A DNA stretch of 64,000 nucleotides from Mesostigma viride (Eukaryota > Streptophyta > Mesostigmatophyceae > Mesostigmatales > Mesostigmataceae). Within the stretch, counting starts at the first letter, position 1, and the number at the start of each line of letters is the position of its first letter. The notes under the pieces are model-generated. The model was not told the origin of the DNA. It saw only the letters and a program-made list of their open reading frames with translations, and did not search any database. Positions 1 to 14,100 of the stretch are shown piece after piece. Position numbers and translations under genes: made by a program. The stretch spans positions 404,369 through 468,368 of the forward strand of contig RPFO01000178.1 of NCBI GenBank assembly GCA_009746045.1, in the 5' to 3' direction.

Positions 1-570
1 TGAGTGAGTGAGTGAGTGAGTGAGTGAGTGAGTGAGTGAGTGAGTGAGTGAGTGAGTGAGTGAGTGAGTGAGTGAGTGAGTGAGTGAGTGAGTGAGTGAG
101 TGAGTGAGTGAGTGAGTGAGTGAGTGAGTGAGTGAGTGAGTGAGTGAGTGAGTGAGTGAGTGAGTGAGTGAGTGAGTGAGTGAGTGAGTGAGTGAGTGAG
201 TGAGTGAGTGAGTGAGTGAGTGAGTGAGTGAGTGAGTGAGTGAGTGAGTGAGTGAGTGAGTGAGTGAGTGAGTGAGTGAGTGAGTGAGTGAGTGAGTGAG
301 TGAGTGAGTGAGTGAGTGAGTGAGTGAGTGAGTGAGTGAGTGAGTGAGTGAGTGAGTGAGTGAGTGAGTGAGTGAGTGAGTGAGTGAGTGAGTGAGTGAG
401 TGAGTGAGTGAGTGAGTGAGTGAGTGAGTGAGTGAGTGAGTGAGTGAGTGAGTGAGTGAGTGAGTGAGTGAGTGAGTGAGTGAGTGAGTGAGTGAGTGAG
501 TGAGTGAGTGAGTGAGTGAGTGAGTGAGTGAGTGAGTGAGTGAGTGAGTGAGTGAGTGAATGAATGAATG
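1..570. repeat. (TGAG)n tetranucleotide array
   Basis: Bases 1-556 are 139 perfect TGAG units, followed by three TGAA units. The array runs off the left edge, so its full length is unknown. The next recognisable sequence downstream is an internal MSH5 exon, so the array probably lies in an upstream MSH5 intron (inference). Every unit step contains GTGAGT, a consensus 5' splice site. Confidence 0.97.
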
Positions 571-1083
571 GACTGCTTCTTGCAAAATCCGATTAAAACC
601 CCCAGTGACAATGTTGCATGCCGGGCTTGTCATGCCATGGTCTGCACCGTGCCTAGACATGTTTCGGGTTCGCAGCATCCCTGCATGCATGTCAGCTTGC
701 AAGCGGCACAACCTGGGGCACAGGAAGGGCTACGCGGCAACCACCACACGTAGGGGAGGCACGGGTAGAGCTACCAGGCGCTTACTCTGTGGGAGAGGAA
801 GCTGGGCTGCCATTGTAGAAAGGGAAAGAAGTGGGTGTGCGCAAGAACGGGGTATGCGCAAGAAAGGGTGTGCGCAAGAACGAGGTGTCTCTCAATGTGT
901 GTCGCCATGCGTTTCTTTTACCTGTGCTTGGCTACTGGATCTCACGTGTATAACAAGCGGATGCACACGCCCCTCGTGCTCCCGTGTGGGTGATCCCGCT
1001 TAACAATTGTGTGCTCCCCCGTTTGTACTCCCTTGTCCTCCTTTCTTGCTCCCTGTCCCCCCTTTTTTGCTCCCCGGCCGCAG

Positions 1084-1825
1084 CTCGGTGTTTGCGTACG
1101 ACCAGGCCAAGGACAGGTGCGTGTGTTTGTGTGCGACACAGGCAGGCACAGGTGCGTGTGTGCTGTCATACTGCTGTCATACTGCTGCCTGTTGCATGCC
1201 TGCGTGCCCAGCGACCCAGGTGGCACAACCCGTTCCGCGTGGGCCGCATGGCCAATGGGTGGGTGGGGGGGGTGGGGGGAGCAAAGCTTACGCGGCGGTA
1301 ACTTGCCTTGTATCGCATTCCCCGTGCCCCACCTGCCACACCCTGTGCCCTTCCCCATGGCCCCTCGCACCCTCTGCGCAGGCTCTGCTGCCTTTCCATC
1401 GGCAGCAGCCGCGTCGCTGAGCTGTCGCCCGCTGAGCGGCTGATGCGGCTTCACTCGGCTGTTGACATGGGGCGCACCCTGCAGGTGCGCGCGGCAGGCG
1501 CGCTGGTCGCGTTGCTGCAGAAGGAAGGCGTCGCGCTGCCCGCGGGGGAGGGCGAGGACGAGGCGGTGGCGGTGCAGGTGCTGCGCGAGGCGTCGCTGCA
1601 GGGCTACCTGTTCGTGGACCACACCACGTACGCCGCTCTGCAGATATTCCGGCAGGAGCGGTGAGTGGCGCGGCTGGCGCCTGTATTGCCACCGTAGGGT
1701 CCCTGCCTGCCTGCCTGCCTGCCTGCCCGCCCGCCCGCCCGCCCGCCCGCCCGCCCGCCAGCCCGCCCGCCCGCCGCCCGCCCGCCCGCCCGCCCGCCCG
1801 CCCGCCCGCCCGCCCGCCCGCCCGC

Positions 1826-1898
<73 letters not shown>

Positions 1899-2059
1899 CC
1901 ACATCATATCTACTTGGCCATGGGGACGAGAACCACGTGGGGCTGCATGTTGGCCATGTGATGATCCACTGGGTCAAGACTAGACTGCGCGATATGGCCG
2001 TGGGGAGGAGGACCGATGGCCTCGTTCGCCGTAGTTTGGGTATCTGCTGCGGTGGCATG

Positions 2060-2109
<50 letters not shown>

Positions 2110-5100
2110 GCAAAGGCCTCGCCTATGAGTGGTGGCAACAGGCGCTTGTGAGGTGCTGTGGGGCGTGCTGCTCTCCTGATGCATGCTTTGCTGCATGTGA
2201 CCAGCGGACATGACCATGAAGGTTGGCTGGTCGCGGCGAGGACGGTTGCCGCACCCTTGTGGTGCAAGGAGCAACCACACCATGCACTCATGGCGGGATG
2301 GTCTCAAGCGTGGCATGCGTGCTAGCTCCATGGCTCAGCCTGCAGCAGAGTAGACGGCTGCCAGCCACCGCACCAGCTGACCTCCCCAACGGTAGCATGT
2401 GGGCGCATGATCCTCAATGTCCCACACTGCCGCAGGCACCCCAGCCAGATGGGCATCGGCAAGGCAAAGGAAGGCTTCTCGCTGTTTGGCATGCTGAACA
2501 AGGTAGGGGAAAGGCCCACCGTCGTTTGCCTGTTTTTAGTGTATTGCTAAGCAGTGTATGCGTTCTAGTATATTGGTTCTAGTGGATTGGTGGTAAGCAG
2601 CGTGCCAGGCCCTTCGTCGCTGGCGTCATCATGACATGGTTATGCCTGTTCTTATCTATAAGGCAGTACCTTCGCAAGATAGCTTTCTGTGTCTCTTACA
2701 GCACAACCCCGTCATGCAGCTTTCTGATGCCGACTCTCGGGTGGCAAGCAGGGTTCCTGTGGTACAGAACGGGCTGTGTGTGCCGTACGCCAGCCATCGA
2801 GGAGACCACCTGAGCAGCCGGCGAGACTGTATCTGTTCGCGCTTACACGCACGGGTGTGGTCTGCCTTTGTGAGCTCTTGCTCGTTCTATCTCTGACTTG
2901 CCTTTTTGCAGCTCCCACCCGCCAACCCTCGCTGCTGATGTCTCGCTGCTGATGGTACAAAGTCCAGGTCCTCATGACTGGCCCAGGTCCTTAAGACTGG
3001 TGATGTGACGCTCCGGCCGGGCCCTTGTTGTGTGGCCTCGCTAGACTACGATGCTGATGGGTGCCGTTAGATTCTTAGGTTGGCTGTGGCCTTGACGTGG
3101 GCCTTCCCTCTTATTTGTAATAAAACTGTATTCTCTGGCAGCCCCTCACTCCTATGGACTGAAGCATTGAAAGGGATCTCCGTGCTACTGTCGCACATGG
3201 AATGCAACGGCCAGGTACGCACGCTGCCTCTTCTGCTGCGCTCCTACCTGGTTGCATGCACCGCCTGACTCAATGATGACAGCTGTCCCCACCCGCCCGC
3301 CCCTGCATTTGCGCCATCTGCCCCTGCATGCATCCCTGCTGGCCGTGCAGTGCGTGACGGTGGCTGGCAGGAAGCTCCTGCGGTACGTGCGATGGTCGTG
3401 GGTGGGGGCGTGGCGAGGATACGTCATGGATAAGCATCTCGCCGCATGGGATAAAATTCTTTGGCAGGGGGTCTTAGGGTTGGATCCCGCAACGGACAGG
3501 GGCCTTTCTTGAGGGTTCTGTAACCCGCCTACAGTGGAAAGGATTATTGTTATTGTTTTCCGCGCTTCACTGGCTACGCTTGTTGCCACCTGATGCACAT
3601 GGAGTGCGTACAGTGGCGGGAGGGAACTGGCGGCTGCGTGCCGCAAGGACAGCCCTTGCTGCAGGCGCAAGAAGAAGTGCTCGGCTGGAAGTGGTGATGA
3701 GGAACGCGTGGGCGAGGCAGTGCCCAAAGCATGGTGCCATGGTGCATGGGCTGTCTTGGATGCATATCGATATGTGCCCTACCCCCCCCCATCACGCGTG
3801 CATGTCCTACCGCCCGTCACCGCGCATCCTACCTGCCATCTTGCATCTAATGCCCTCCCCGCTCGCTGCACCTGCACCTCGCCCTCCCCGCTCGCTGCAC
3901 ATGCACCTTGCCCTCCGTGCTCGCTGCACATGCACCTTGCCCTCCGTGCTCGCTGCACATGCACCTTGCCCTCCCCGCTCGCTGCACATGCACCTTGCCC
4001 TCCGTGCTCGCTGCACGTGCACCTTGCCCTCCCCGCTCGCTGCACATGCACCTTGCCCTCCGTGCTCGCTGCGCACGCCGCCCTCCTTCCCTGCTCGCTG
4101 CACGCGGCGCACGCAGGTCCTGGTTTCTGCGGCCCGTCGCGTCCCTGGAGATCATCACCGAGAGGCAGGACGCGGTGAGCCGGCCGTCACCAGTCTTGTC
4201 ATGCATGTAGCACAGCGTCATGCCAAGCTGCGCTGGTTGCGCCACACACCCCACGCATTTACGTGGGATGGGGCGATGAGAGATCCTAGTTGTGCTATTT
4301 TGTAATGCACCCCCCACGTTTTTACATACTATGGGGCGATGAGAGATCCCAGTTGTGCTATTTTGTAATGCACCCCCCACGTTTTTACGTACTATGGGGC
4401 GATGAGAGATCCCAGTTGTGCTATTTTGTAATGCACCCCCCACGTTTTTACGTACTATGGGGCGATGAGAGATCCTAGTTGTGCTATTTTGTAATGCACC
4501 CCCCACGTTTTTACGTACTATGGGGCGATGAGAGATCCCAGTTGTGCTATTTTGTAATGCACCCCCCACGTTTTTACGTACTATGGGGCGATGAGAGATC
4601 CCAGTTGTGCTATTTTGTAATGCACCCCCCACGTTTTTACGTACTATGGGGCGATGAGAGATCCCAGTTGTGCTATTTTGTAATGCACCCCCCACGTTTT
4701 TACGTACTATGGGGCGATGAGAGATCCCAGTTGTGCTATTTTGTAATGCACCCCCCACGTTTTTACATACTATGGGGCGATGAGAGATCCCAGTTGTGCT
4801 ATTTTGTAATGCACCCCCCACGTTTTTACGTACTATGGGGCGATGAGAGATCCCAGTTGTGCTATTTTGTAATGCACCCCCACGTTTTTACGTACTATGG
4901 GGCGATGAGAGATCCCAGTTGTGCTATTTTGTAATGCACCCCCCACGTTTTTACATACTATGAGGCGATGAGAGATCCCAGTTGTGCTATTTTGTAATGC
5001 ACCCCCCACGTTTTTACATACTATGGGGCGATGAGAGATCCCAGTTGTGCTATTTTGTAATGCACCCCCCACGTTTTTACGTACTATGGGGCGATGAGAG

Positions 5101-8100
5101 ATCCCAGTTGTGCTATTTTGTAATGCACCCCCCACGTTTTTACATACTATGGGGCGATGAGAGATCCCAGTTGTGCTATTTTGTAATGCACCCCCCACGT
5201 TTTTACGTACTATGGGGCGATGAGAGATCCCAGTTGTGCTATTTTGTAATGCACCCCCCACGTTTTTACATACTATGGGGCGATGAGAGATCCTAGTTGT
5301 GCTATTTTGTAATGCACCCCCCACGTTTTTACATACTATGGGGCGATGAGAGATCCTAGTTGTGCTATTTTGTAATGCACCCCCCACGTTTTTACGTACT
5401 ATGGGGCGATGAGAGATCCCAGTTGTGCTATTTTGTAATGCACCCCCCACGTTTTTACATACTATGGGGCGATGAGAGATCCTAGTTGTGCTATTTTGTA
5501 ATGCACCCCCCACGTTTTTACGTACTATGGGGCGATGAGAGATCCCAGTTGTGCTATTTTGTAATGCACCCCCACGTTTTTACATACTATGGGGCGATGA
5601 GAGATCCTAGTTGTGCTATTTTGTAATGCACCCCCCACGTTTTTACATACTATGGGGCGATGAGAGATCCCAGTTGTGCTATTTTGTAATGCACCCCCCA
5701 CGTTTTTACGTACTATGGGGCGATGAGAGATCCCAGTTGTGCTATTTTGTAATGCACCCCCCACGTTTTTACATACTATGGGGCGATGAGAGATCCCAGT
5801 TGTGCTATTTTGTAATGCACCCCCCACGTTTTTACGTACTATGGGGCGATGAGAGATCGATCCTAGCCGTCTGGCGGTTTTGTACTGACCCGATCACGGC
5901 AAGGATGGTGGGCGAATGGACAGCAAAAGTCATCATTTGGCCATCTATCATTACCTCACACCACCTTGTCAAAATCCCAACCAGCTCAGACATGCCCTTG
6001 CGGATGCGCCTGCATGCCTTTGTCGTCTGCATGGCCCATCCCCCCGTTCTACGGGGCACCCAACCCACCGTGTGCGCACGTGGCTTTCCGCTCAGATCGC
6101 CTTCCTGCTGGGCAGCCCCGACCTCATGTTTGGCCTGCGCAAGCTGCTGAAGAATGTGAAGAGCCTGCAGAGAGCGCTCAAGGTAACCGCGCGCGGCAGC
6201 GCAAAGCCGCAAGCATGCGGGCGCACAAGGGGTGCCTTGCCAAGCGCCCATAGGTGTGACACGGGCCCATGGGCTCTTTAACAGGTTGCGCAGAGACGGG
6301 TTGCATAAGAGTGCGGCTGTCAGAGGCTGGATGCGCATGCATGGATAGCGACATGGTGTACAGCCGTCCTTACATTCTAGTTTCTTAAGCGGCAAATGGT
6401 TCTCTGACGGAGCCTCTGTTTAAGTGCCATGCCTTGATTGGTGACTCATGGCATTGTTAGCTGCTGTAGCGGCTGCACGTTCACTTACGTCTGGCAGGTA
6501 TAGGACGCGTACTTTGTAGCTGGCAGGTGGCAGGTGGCAGCTTCTGTGGTCATCCTTGCTGTGGTGGCAAATCCTGTATGCGGAGAAATGTGTCCTGCGT
6601 AAAAAAACTCACCAAGTCCTAGGGCAGAGGCCTGCGCTGAGTGCTAATAAATGTGTGAGGCGCGTTTGCTATCATCGTAGGTGCTCCTCAGCTTGGGAAA
6701 TCGGCCTGATACTGAGTGGTACCCTTGCGCTAGCGTCTAATAGTTTGGGCCGCGCTCGCCACCTATACCGGAGTGACCTTCTGACAACATCTCTGACAAA
6801 GAAATTGATTTTCGCTTGAAGCCGTTACCATCGCACCATATTCCACCGCGCTTTGTGCATCATCACGACCATCATTACGGGCATAATCATGACCATCATT
6901 ACGGGCATCATCACGACCATCATCACGGGCATCATCATGACCATCATCAGAGGAGGCCTTTGGGGTCTTCAGGGTGTGCTATTGCAGTCGATTCTATTCG
7001 TGCCTACGTCGTATGTGTCCCATCTCATTTGGGATAGCCAGCTGGCGGCGCCCGACCATCCCAATCTGATGGGTGCTTCCCCGCTCCACCATACACCACG
7101 TGCGCCCACCGCACTGCTCTCTACCCGTGGTGGCCTGCTATGCACGTTCCTACCCCACCTGCGCCTACCCCACCTACGCCCGTCCCACCTGCACCTGTCC
7201 CACCTTTACTTGTTCCACCTGCTTGCGCGACCGGCGGCCGTCGGTCGCCACCCGGCAGAAGCTGCAATCTCCCAACCACGGGGCCAATGTGGGAGACTTT
7301 CGAGACCTCCTGGAGGTAAGGCCATGCAGTGACCCAGCGCGACCTTAACTAGCAGTTGCATGTCACCAGCTGCTTAGACCACGGGCAGCATGCTTGGCGG
7401 AACCCAGGTGTCTGAAGGGGAACAAAACGTTTTCTAACTTTATCTTTGCAGGCCTATCATTGGTTCGACCTTGGAAGCCCAATCTTACTCCTGCTTCCTA
7501 ATCAGTTCGGTACAGTCTGGTGGTCCATGGCGACCTGAACCAAGCAGTCCATCCGCTCGCATATACCGTAGTGGTCAAAATCACTTTGCGACAAATACTT
7601 TGGGAATTGACCTCGCAAACTTCTGTTAACTTTGGCTCGCAAACATGCCGCTGTACTTGTCTACCAGATTTTTTATACTGAATTCATTAGATTATATTAA
7701 GAAAGCGCCGCGTCGCAATCACCATGTTGAAACAGTTTTGCTGCGCAAATCTTAAGTTTTAGCTTGTTTTCAGGCCCCAAAATAGCTTGTCACCAAGTGA
7801 CTTTGACCACTACGGTAATAGCCATGACCCCCCATGCTGGAATCAGCCATGACCCCCCTTTGCTGGTAATAGCCATGACCCCCCTTGCTGGTAATAGCCA
7901 TGACCCCCCTTGCTGGTAATAGCCATGACCCCCCTTGCTGGTAATAGCCATGAACCCCCTTTGCTGGTAATAGCCATGACCCCCCTTGCTGGTAATAGCC
8001 ATGACCCCCCTTTGCTGGTCATAGCCATGACCCCCCTTTGCTGGTAATAGCCATGACCCCGGCCCTTTGCTTGTACTAGCCATGAGCCCCCTTTGCTGGT

Positions 8101-11100
8101 AATAGCCATGACCCCGGCCCTTTGCTGGTAATAGCCATGACTGACCCCCCTTCTGGTGGTAGCCATGAGCCCCCTTGGCTTGAAATAGCCATGACCTCCT
8201 TGCTTGTACTAGCCATGAGCCCCCTTTGCTGGTACTAGCCATGAGCCCCCTTTGCTGGTAATATCCATGACCCCTTCCCCGTTGCTTTCAGACGTATGTT
8301 TGCCATGGAACCTGCAAGCGGTCGCCGGCAGTGGCAGGTGATGGCTGGTGGGCCGTCACAGCACCTCTTTCCAAGTGACGTGTTGAGGTCATAAGGGGTG
8401 GTGGGTGAGCACGCCACCAGCCCCCACTCCCCCACTCCCCCACTCCCCCCACCAGCCATCCTGCGCCGCCAGCCCCCACTCCCCAACCAGCCATCCTGCG
8501 CCTCCAGCCCCCACTCCCCTACCAGCCATCCTGCGCCACCAGCCCCACTCCCCTACCAGCCATCCTGCGCCTCCCGCCCCCACTCCCCTACCAGCCATCC
8601 TGCCGTGGTCTCCTGCCACTTTGCTCCTCTTGCAGCCGCGGTTGCGCCTGGTCACGCTGGGAAAGCGTGTCGGATGCTGGCACGAGTTGCAACCCCCGCT
8701 CAACCACGTTGTTACCATGTTATTAGCTTCTGTAGTTGGCCCCTGACCCCCCCATTGTGCCCCTAGTGTGCACCTTTCTCGCGCGCCGGCCCCTCACCAC
8801 CCCAGACCATCACCCAGCTGCTGCGCATCCGCGAGATGTTGGAGGCGGCGCTGGCGCAGTCACCGCAGGGGGCACCGCAGGGGGACGTCCCGCTGCTGAG
8901 GAAGGTGAGGCAGGTGGCACCACATGGCTGCTGCTGAGGAAGGTGGGGCGGGTGGCAAACCACACAGCTTGCGGCCATATGCATGCGCTGGTGTGCTGCG
9001 TGAGGCCTGGGTTTGGGATGTGGTTGGTGACACAGGAGAAATGTACGCTCTTCATGAATAGAAAGTTGCCCATCCACGGTTGCAGGTGATCGTCTAGCAG
9101 GTCGGCGTGGTGCCATGGAAGAGCCATCACATTTTCAGCATGGGTGTCTCGGTTGAGGCGGTGGCAGGCGGACATGCTTTGTAAGGGGGACATTGGTTTC
9201 CCACAACGTTACCTAGACCTGCGAACACGCGGATACTAATGGTGTGCCCGACAGCCTATTACATCTCCCCTTTCCTCGCTGCCCATGGGATGCTCTCGTA
9301 CTAGTAGGGGACGGAGGTCGCCGACGTTCAGGCGGTCCACCATGTGTGCGCATGGCTGGCCATCCAATGTACGGACATGGCTTTGTCTCTGGATAGAAGG
9401 TGGAATGCCTTTCACATCCCGCATGTCTTCCCATTTCAAGCTTGGGCGCTCATTTTCCCATTACAAGCATCTTGCGCAAAATATTGTACAGTAAGAAAAA
9501 TCCAGGTGTTGTACCATTATGCTAGGATAAGAACGATGCCCGAGCGGATACGTTAACTTAACTGGATGGATTCGCTGAATGGATGAAAATGAACGCGTGT
9601 TTGCTTTGTAAAAATGTTAGCAATTGTGTGAGTTTTACCGTCATCCTGAATGTGATTATATTTTGCAGGGCTTTGGGCGAAATTTAAGTATGCTGATGCA
9701 TTTTGTATTCTTCCCACATAACGTGTGGTACAACTTAAACTGAAGCGATGGTTTGGTGATTGTTGGCATGCCTGTTGGTCTGTGCCCCCCCCCCTGTGTC
9801 GCCCCACGCAGTTGTCCAAGTGCTTCAATGAGGACATGCTCCACATCCACGACCTGGTGGGTGCCGCGCACCTCCGTCGGTAGTGGATTCTGCTATGCGC
9901 ATATGCCGCTGACTGCATGGCGTGCAGCAGCCAAGCGGACCCTCCCCTCTTCTCTCGGTGATGGCGCTCGTATCATGGGGACGGAACGTGTGCCCCGCGC
10001 GCCATGCACCGTCGCCATGCACCATCGCATGCATGTCATAGGAGGCGCGCACTGTGCATGGATACCTCAGGCCGCATGCCTCGCACCCTTGCCAATGGGT
10101 CGCAGGCCATCGTCTGTTTACGTGCTCTTTCAACGGCAGTTGCCATTCACTTCCGCCGCGACCGTCTTTAGCACACGCCAGCTGCCTGACATCGCCACTC
10201 TTGCACCGGTGTTCCCTATGACCTGCACAATGCTCCATTCGCATAGGGGCAAAAGTAATGCAATGGGTTGCTGAGTGATGATGGAGGCTTCTGCATCTGC
10301 CAGCTAGCAGACTAGGAGTGTGTCGCACCTTCATAGCATGGGCTGTGGGGGGGTCGGGACATTATCCACCGTAGAGGGCCTATGTGCCCGCGGATTGTAG
10401 GTCGCTGGTCCATATTTTTTCACCCTGGAGGTGGAGGGTGCATTACGTTTCATTACCCCAGATGCCAATTAGCAAGGCAGCCCTTTTGCTGATCAGCCGC
10501 TGAAAGTGGCAAACAGGCAGAAACGATCGCTCCCTAACAAAGTGTACCAGTGTATTGTACTCATCACAAGATAGCACGGGAGCGTTGCAGCCCGGGTGTG
10601 CCAGCAAAGCCTCTTCTCAGTGCATTTGCTGTTTCCGTGGTTGTTTCCGTGGTAACGGTGGCATGTGTCTGGCAGGGTGACTTGGCTTATAGCGGGGACA
10701 GAAGGAGACATTATGCTTGTCACATTGTAGATGCCACACGGGCATCTTCCTTGTCCCAGCCGTCGTCATGCCATCACTCGCGCATCGCAGCACCGGGGCA
10801 TGCCACCTCATTCCCCTCCTCCTCCATGCTCCCCTTGTTTGCCCGTCTCCCTTCCCCCCCCTGTCCCCCCCTGTGCCAGATCACCTCAGTGGTCGACTTT
10901 GAGCAGGAGTGCAGCGGTGTGCCCAACGAGACACTTGTCAAGTACGCCATCTGCCCCGAGCTGGACGAGTTAAAACTGGCGTACGAGAGCCTGCCCTCCG
11001 AGCTGGCGCTGGTGGCCGAGGAGGAGCTGTCGCGCGTGCCCGAGGACATGCGGCACTTGTTCCCCCCTGGGGGCTCGGTGGTGGTGTACATCCCCCAGGT

Positions 11101-14100
11101 GGGCTACGTGATGCGCTGGCCGCTGGCGTCCGGTGAGCGGCTGAGTGGGCGTGTGCTGCAGATGCTGCCGGACGCGGCGTTTGCGTTTGAGGGACGCGAC
11201 GCCGAGGGGCAGGGCGTCTACTACTACACGCGCCGTACAAGGGAGCTGGACAACGTGTACGGGGACCTCTACCACAAGATACTCGGTGAGTGCCCTCCAC
11301 CGCACGGGACATGGTACTTGCCCTCTACTGCCCTCTCTACCTCACTCTCTCGGTGCATGACGGGTGGCAGGCACGTAGGGCAGGAACAGGGGAAGGATAG
11401 GGGGCGAAAAGCGGGGCTGGGTTCAGGCTCTGCATGCCTATGCTGGTGACGGCGTTCCCACACACGTTGTCAGTGTGCATACATGACAGCCTGCTTGCAT
11501 TCACCTGTGTGGGTGGCTATGGAGATGTGCATGTCCCTACATGCGTATGGAACGGACAGTGCTTCCACCACTCCACTTTCACCTGCATCTTCACTGCATG
11601 CGTTGCAAGTGCACTTGCACACATGACTGCGTGCACTGACACCCGTGCATGCCCCCATCAGCACGCGTGGCCACCTCCCATGCATGCATGACCAACCTTG
11701 ACCATGCACTGATGAGTCACCACCCCCGTGCATGCATGACTGACATTGACCGCCCATGAACACATGACCCACCACATGCCCATCGCTTTCCATGCATGCA
11801 TGACCCACCACATGCCCATCACTTTGCCATGCCCCACCATGACACTTATGGCGCCCCCCCCTCCCTCCCCCCCCCAGACGTGGAGCGCTCGCTGCTGCAG
11901 GACCTGGAGGCGCGCATTGCATCCCGCGCCCACGCACTCATGGGCAGCGCCGCACTGGCTGCGGAGCTGGACAGGTGGGTGGGGAGGGTGATGCGGATGG
12001 GACAGGGGAGAGGAGCGACGGTGGCAGGACAGGTGGGTGGGGGAAGGGGATGCGGATGGGACAGGGGAGAGGAACGATGGTGGCAGGACAGGTGGGTGGG
12101 GGAAGGGGATGCGGATGGGACAGGGGAGAGGAGCGATGGTGGCAGGACAGGTGGGTGGGGGAAGGGGATGCGGACGGGACAGGGGAGAGGAGCGACGGTG
12201 GCGGGACAGGTGGGTGGGGGGAGGGGATGCGGATGGGACAGGGGAGAGGAGCGACGGTGGCGGGACAGGTGGGTGGGGAGGGTGATGCGGATGGGACAGG
12301 GGAGAGGAGCGATGGTGGCGGAACAGGTGGGTGGGGGAGGGGATGCGGATGGGACAGGGGAGAGGAGCGATGGTGGCAGGACAGGTGGGTGGGAAGGGTG
12401 ATGCGGACGGGACAGGGGAGAGGAGCGATGGTGGCGGGACAGGTGGGTGGGGAGGGTGATGCGGATGGGACAGGGGAGAGGAGCGATGGTGGCGGGACAG
12501 GTGGGTGGGGGAAGGGGATGCGGATGGGACAGGGGAGAGGAGCGATGGTGGCGGGACAGGTGGGTGGGGGAAGGGGATGCGGATGGGACAGGTGCACGAG
12601 AGGAGCGATCGACAACAGCAAGGCAGGTGGGGCGTTGCCTTCAGCTTGCATACTTGCTGGTGGCGGGTTTCGCCATGAGCTTGCATATTGGCTGGACAGA
12701 TGTGGGGGTGTGCCATCAGGTGGCATAGTCGCTGGACAGTTACAGCGACCAAGTGATGAGTTTACCCTTGCGGGACAGGTGGGACAATGTGCTGTAGATA
12801 TTTAGTTTCTGGACAGGTGCGTAGGGGGGTGCGATTGGTGGACAGGTGGGGGGATGTAACGTGGTTGTTTAGTTGCTGGCTGAACAGGTGAGAGGTGCCA
12901 TGTCAGCTGCATGGACAGGCAACAGGCGCAAAACGCCAGCTGGACAGATGAGAGGGGGCATCGTGATGGCCAACTGACGGGCTGGACAGTTGAGGGGTGC
13001 GATATTAACTGCACAGGTTAGGCCGTGCGCATGGTGCCAGGGTTTACGGTTGCTGGGCAGGTGATGGGCCAAGTGGTAGCTTTATAGTTGCTGGGCAGGG
13101 GAGGGGTTGTATGGTACTGTTGTTGGTTGACAGCTGTTGGGTGAAAAACGTGTTGCTAGAAGGCCAGGTGAGTGGACCAATGTCCACATCATTATCTCAT
13201 CGGGTGGTGATTGGGGCAGGTTTTGCAATGTTAGCTGGAGTTGCAATGAGCTGGGCTGGGGCTGGACCGGTGATGTGGCTACGTGGTGCTAGCTGGGCAT
13301 GTCTGTTGTAGCCATGTTATGCCTTGGATGCAAGAATGCATGTTGTGATTGAAATTCTTGTTGCGACACACAAACACACGTTCTGGTCATATGCGGCCTG
13401 CGCTTCGAGGCTTGACCTGCTCCCATCCGCTGAGCCTATTATCCTTACCCTCGCTGCTAGTATCAACGCTCCAAGAGTCAGCCGTGTTATTTACGTAAGA
13501 GTGTGCTAAGGAAATGTGGAGATTATCAGTGACGCTGCAAACTCGTCGCGCTATGTGAATGTTAGGGTTCATTTTGCAAGGTTGACCACACCAACTTTAC
13601 ATGAGACATCACCCAGCAACGTGTAGGCACGCGTGCATGCATGCAGGTGGTGGGCTTGTGCCATGCAGGGGGGGTACAAGGGGGTGGTGGGGCAACCTCC
13701 ATCTGCAAGATGGCCATGATTACCCGGGCAGGCAGTTGTTGGAAAATGCCCCCCATTGCAAGACATGAATGACGGACCTATGCAGTGCGTGGCCGCATGT
13801 GCGTGTGGAATCCGCCGTGGTGTGGCTGGCACCACGCCAACGCCTTCATTGCTTGCTACGGGCGCAGCATCCTGTCCCTGAGCCTGTCTGCGCGAGAGTA
13901 CAACTACACCCGGCCGCAAGTGTGCACGGAAGACGTGCTGGAGATCAAGAATGGGAGGTAGGCCCGCAGCGTGGGCCGCCTGAGGCGGATTATTCCCACC
14001 ACCCACACCCACGCGTCATGATAGGGGAAGGTATTACATCGCATGCCCTGGCTCTTGCTCTTGCTCTTGCTCTGCGCTGTGCGGAGTCAGCTGCTTGATC

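Larger units (their letters stand above)
1084..13957 (+). other. MSH5: MSH5 exons 1-12: connector, core and clamp region
   Basis: These exons encode the part before the ATPase. Exon 2 carries the segment around SPAERLMRLHSAVDMG and YAALQIFRQER, which aligns with the plant MSH5 block before the HPSHMGIGRAKEG motif. Exons 3-5 give that motif and RSWFLRP, the conserved start of the MutS core lever. Exons 6-9 are short helical pieces (87, 57, 99 and 45 bp, all phase 0). Exon 10, the largest at 406 bp, covers the clamp and ends in the TRELDNVYGDLYHKIL block. Exon 12 ends at the conserved IKNGR before the HPL motif. The domain assignment follows the known order in MutS proteins; the borders are approximate. 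Confidence 0.85.

Noticed and set aside
2700..2960. ORF fragments that might be an extra MSH5 exon between exons 3 and 4
   Set aside because: Exon 3 (phase 0, ending MLNK) joins directly to CVTVAGRKLLR at 3351, matching the conserved order; nothing is missing.
3847..5858. ORFs of 324, 226 and 151 codons; array looked like CRISPR at first sight
   Set aside because: Units are contiguous 63-bp tandem copies without unique spacers, in a eukaryotic intron. The ORFs follow from the period.
11268..11380. Possible donor duplication at MSH5 exon 10 (ACTCGGTGAGT versus TCTCGGTGCAT)
   Set aside because: Only six or seven matching bases; expected by chance.
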